64,000 nucleotides of DNA from Clavulina sp. PMI_390 (taxonomy: Eukaryota; Basidiomycota; Agaricomycetes; Cantharellales; Hydnaceae), in assembly GCA_015039315.1 (NCBI GenBank), contig WIDE01000021.1, forward strand, positions 334,442-398,441. The letters are read 5' to 3'. Position numbers and translations under genes: made by a program. Of this stretch, positions 61,864 to 64,000 are shown one piece after another (within the stretch, counting starts at the first letter, position 1; each line of letters begins with the position of its first letter). The notes under the pieces are model-generated. The model was not told the origin of the DNA, searched no databases, and was given only the letters and a program-made list of their open reading frames with translations.

Positions 61864-63650
61864 TCAGATCTTCCGGAACTTGGCTTGCATCCATACGCGA
61901 TACATCTTCAGTTGCCTCTTTCGATTGAGCAAGAGTCGTCTGTCAACCCTGAGCTGCACAATTGAGAACAGGGGATGTGGTAGCTGCGCTAAATCGGCTA
62001 TTGAGGTCATAGAAGTCGAAGTTGGCGGTATTGATGACTCCTCGGGATTTGATTGAGACGATGAAGGCGCGCTCCCAGATTCGAGTGGCAAAGTTTCAGT
62101 CGCAACGGCCTCGTTTTCTGGTTTCGAAGGAGCAGTGGTGGCGGTATCTTGGGTAGGCGTCGCTGCGCCAGAGAGCATATCTTGCATGCTTAGCGACTCC
62201 AAGCCAGTTGAAATCGACTGAACGGAGGGGCCAGACTCTGTCGGAGACGAGGTTGAAGCGGGGCCATCATCTCCTTCGCCTTCTGTGCCCGTGCTGGTGA
62301 CGACGTCTACACCTCCTTCTGGAGCATCTTTCCCAGTAAACAACCTTGCTAACTCATCTATATCAGTGATGGAAAGAGGGTGTAAGTGATTGTAGACAGT
62401 AGAAAAAAGAGGAGAAACAGGAACGTGCCGATCTCGAAGAAGTATACCCTCGTCCCGTCACCGCGGATGTAAAAGTTCTCCTCGAGGAGTCGGCCTTCTT
62501 TGAAGCGCAGCTGGGTAAGATCGTGCCGGCCATAATCACGCAGCAGGATCAGGCCACCGGGCTTGAGCATCTATTTCACGACCCGATAAATAAAGCTGAG
62601 TGGAGGGATGGTGGAGGAGGGTATGCGTTACCTGGTGCACATTTGCGACTGCTTGTGCCCACTCGCTTGGGCTGAGTGCGGAGAGCACGAATATCATGAC
62701 GACTGCGTCGACGCTGTGCTCTTGGACGCCTTCTGGCATCGTTTGCGTCGTGCTTGAGAGATCCCATACTGATGCGCGAATCGTGCCTGTGGGAGGCGCA
62801 GAATAAAGAGGGCTTTGCTGGTGATAGGGAAGCAGGTATGAGAACCATATTTGATAGAAAGAGAAGATGGAGAGAGTACCTTGACTACTTCGACGGCTGT
62901 GGGTGCATAGTCACATGCGTGGATCGTCAAGTGTGGATTCTCGTTGGCAGAGAGGAGGGGCAAGGCGGTATTTCCTGCTCCGCAACCTACTTCTACTATT
63001 ACGCGTTCGCCTGCCTAGAAAAAAGAGAGGAGGGAATACAAGTCAGGCGAATCTGTTCACCGAGGTAGACGACCCTGTGGCACATACATCGGGAGTGGCG
63101 AGTGCGAGGAGTTCAGGGAATTCGCGCGGAAGCCATTTGCGATCGCGGAAGAAATTATTCGTGTTGTTCTTGTAGAACACGTCCCAGTACTTGAATGGAG
63201 TAGCGTTGTACTTTTCTGTTGTGGCCAAGAGTGGTCAAGGTGAGTTCTACGGTGATTAATGAAGTGGGCGATGGATGGAGACTCACGCGTGTCCTGCACG
63301 GGAGCTGCCCGCTGACGATTAAGGGATTTTTCTATGATTTCATCCTGGTCTGTGGGGGGTGGCACCGAGTCCCTATACATTGCCGCGCATTGCGATCAGC
63401 CAACGAGGGTTTTTGATGATGATGAGTTTCATAATCGGTTCATCATACCAGGCGGAGTGACTCCATACGTCGTGATCTGGGGCGCGCTTTCGATAGAGAG
63501 AGGGCGGGCGGGAATGAGAAGATCAGTATATGTGCTGTGTCCTCGGAGGCCCCGATGAGTCAAAAACAACACCGACGGCGCACTTTCTGTCAGGAATCGC
63601 TGTCCGAATGGCGGTCTGTCAACCTCGTCCTTGAGCGCTTGTGTGGCCAT
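61864..63650 (-). CDS. tRNA 3-methylcytidine methyltransferase, METTL2/Trm140-like
   Basis: Eight-exon model: 63650-63584, 63476-63449, 63372-63287, 63215-63088, 63014-62880, 62817-62632, 62570-62429 and 62357-61864, giving 421 residues. The family N-terminus is [20 protein letters not shown] followed by [17 protein letters not shown]. Next is [17 protein letters not shown], then SAM-binding motif [16 protein letters not shown] and the acidic [14 protein letters not shown]. Motif IV-like [15 protein letters not shown] and [20 protein letters not shown] are characteristic, and the C-terminus is [19 protein letters not shown]. The family methylates C32 of tRNA-Thr/Ser. An acidic Ser/Thr-rich insertion (about residues 265-370) precedes the last block. 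The last intron looks GC-AG. Confidence 0.9.
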
Positions 63651-64000
63651 GGTGACGGTGATTGGACCCTGCGGAGATCGATGGGAGCGAACACAAAAAA
63701 AAGGTTACGGGCCTGGGGCAGATCGCATGCACACACAGAGATAGACTAAAATAATAATTACTGAAAATTACCCCAATTACGACTGAATTCTTTCTTCTGC
63801 TGCTGTTGATGTTTGTGGATTCGCCGCCCAATCGACTGATTTCGGTATCAACGAGGAGCGTCCAAGTGTCCCACACAGGCAACACCCAAGAACGCTGGCC
63901 TCTCGCTCGACGCGGGCACTATAATTCCCTGATTGCGGGTCTTATTCTCGGGAACTGCTATTGGACTTCCTTCTTCCGAACATAATAGAGGGGACACATC
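63651..64000. other. Window edge, no gene recognised
   Basis: Promoter side of the methyltransferase gene. The minus-strand frame 63619-63885 overlaps the gene start out of frame and has no motifs. Confidence 0.4.

Noticed and set aside
1..64000. CRISPR arrays, prokaryotic operons, ribosome binding sites, tRNA or rRNA genes
   Set aside because: No regularly spaced repeats, no tRNA A/B-box cloverleaf and no rRNA sequence recognised; intron-rich eukaryotic genes make prokaryotic features inapplicable.

Overview
The window reads as nuclear DNA of a filamentous basidiomycete, most likely an Agaricomycete. Genes are intron-rich, with introns mostly 50-80 bp, GT-AG ends and CTAAC/CTGAT-type branch points. 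The gene set is typical of a saprotrophic mushroom-forming fungus: a GH7 cellulase, a GH18 chitinase, a GDSL/CE16-type esterase, DGAT2 and Zn2Cys6 regulators. No ribosomal RNA, tRNA or CRISPR array was recognised. Multi-exon models were built by hand: I joined exons where splice sites, codon phase and family motifs agreed. For the genes whose exons are listed one by one, the summed length is a multiple of three.

Layout. 0.3-16 kb: seven minus-strand F-box-like genes or gene pieces, with one Zn2Cys6 transcription factor between the first two. 16.3-31.3 kb: ordinary genes, namely a membrane protein of unknown function, a GH18 chitinase, a Ser/Thr-rich single-pass membrane protein, and a UBA-UBX ubiquitin adaptor on the minus strand. 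31.5-41.4 kb: five more F-box-like genes and the C-terminal half of a second copy of the transcription factor. 41.6-54.8 kb: CE16/GDSL esterase, DGAT2, GH7, a mitochondrial hotdog thioesterase, a Rim2-like mitochondrial carrier, and a low-complexity protein of unknown function. 55.6-56.8 kb: a 1.27-kb hAT-type transposon with terminal inverted repeats and an exact 8-bp target-site duplication. 57-61.6 kb: three tandem F-box-like genes. 61.9-63.7 kb: a METTL2/Trm140-type tRNA methyltransferase.

The outstanding feature is the family of fifteen F-box-like genes or pieces. They share an N-terminal F-box-like helix block and a long, divergent, leucine-rich remainder that probably reads substrates for SCF ubiquitin ligases. 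They form four subfamilies: A (322, 5037, 6764), B (8472, 11321, 13611, 14917, 31488), C (33198, 34777, 38069) and D (39958, 56960, 58628, 60246). All of C and most of D carry a CACGTG box, usually within GTCACGTG or its complement, about 70-120 bp before the start codon. Three of the B genes instead carry reiterated GTCAC/GTGAC boxes plus a 5'-UTR intron. Together with tandem duplications, a gene fusion, a truncated regulator and a transposon insertion, this is an actively expanding gene family that appears to carry its own promoter architecture and is interspersed with stable metabolic genes.
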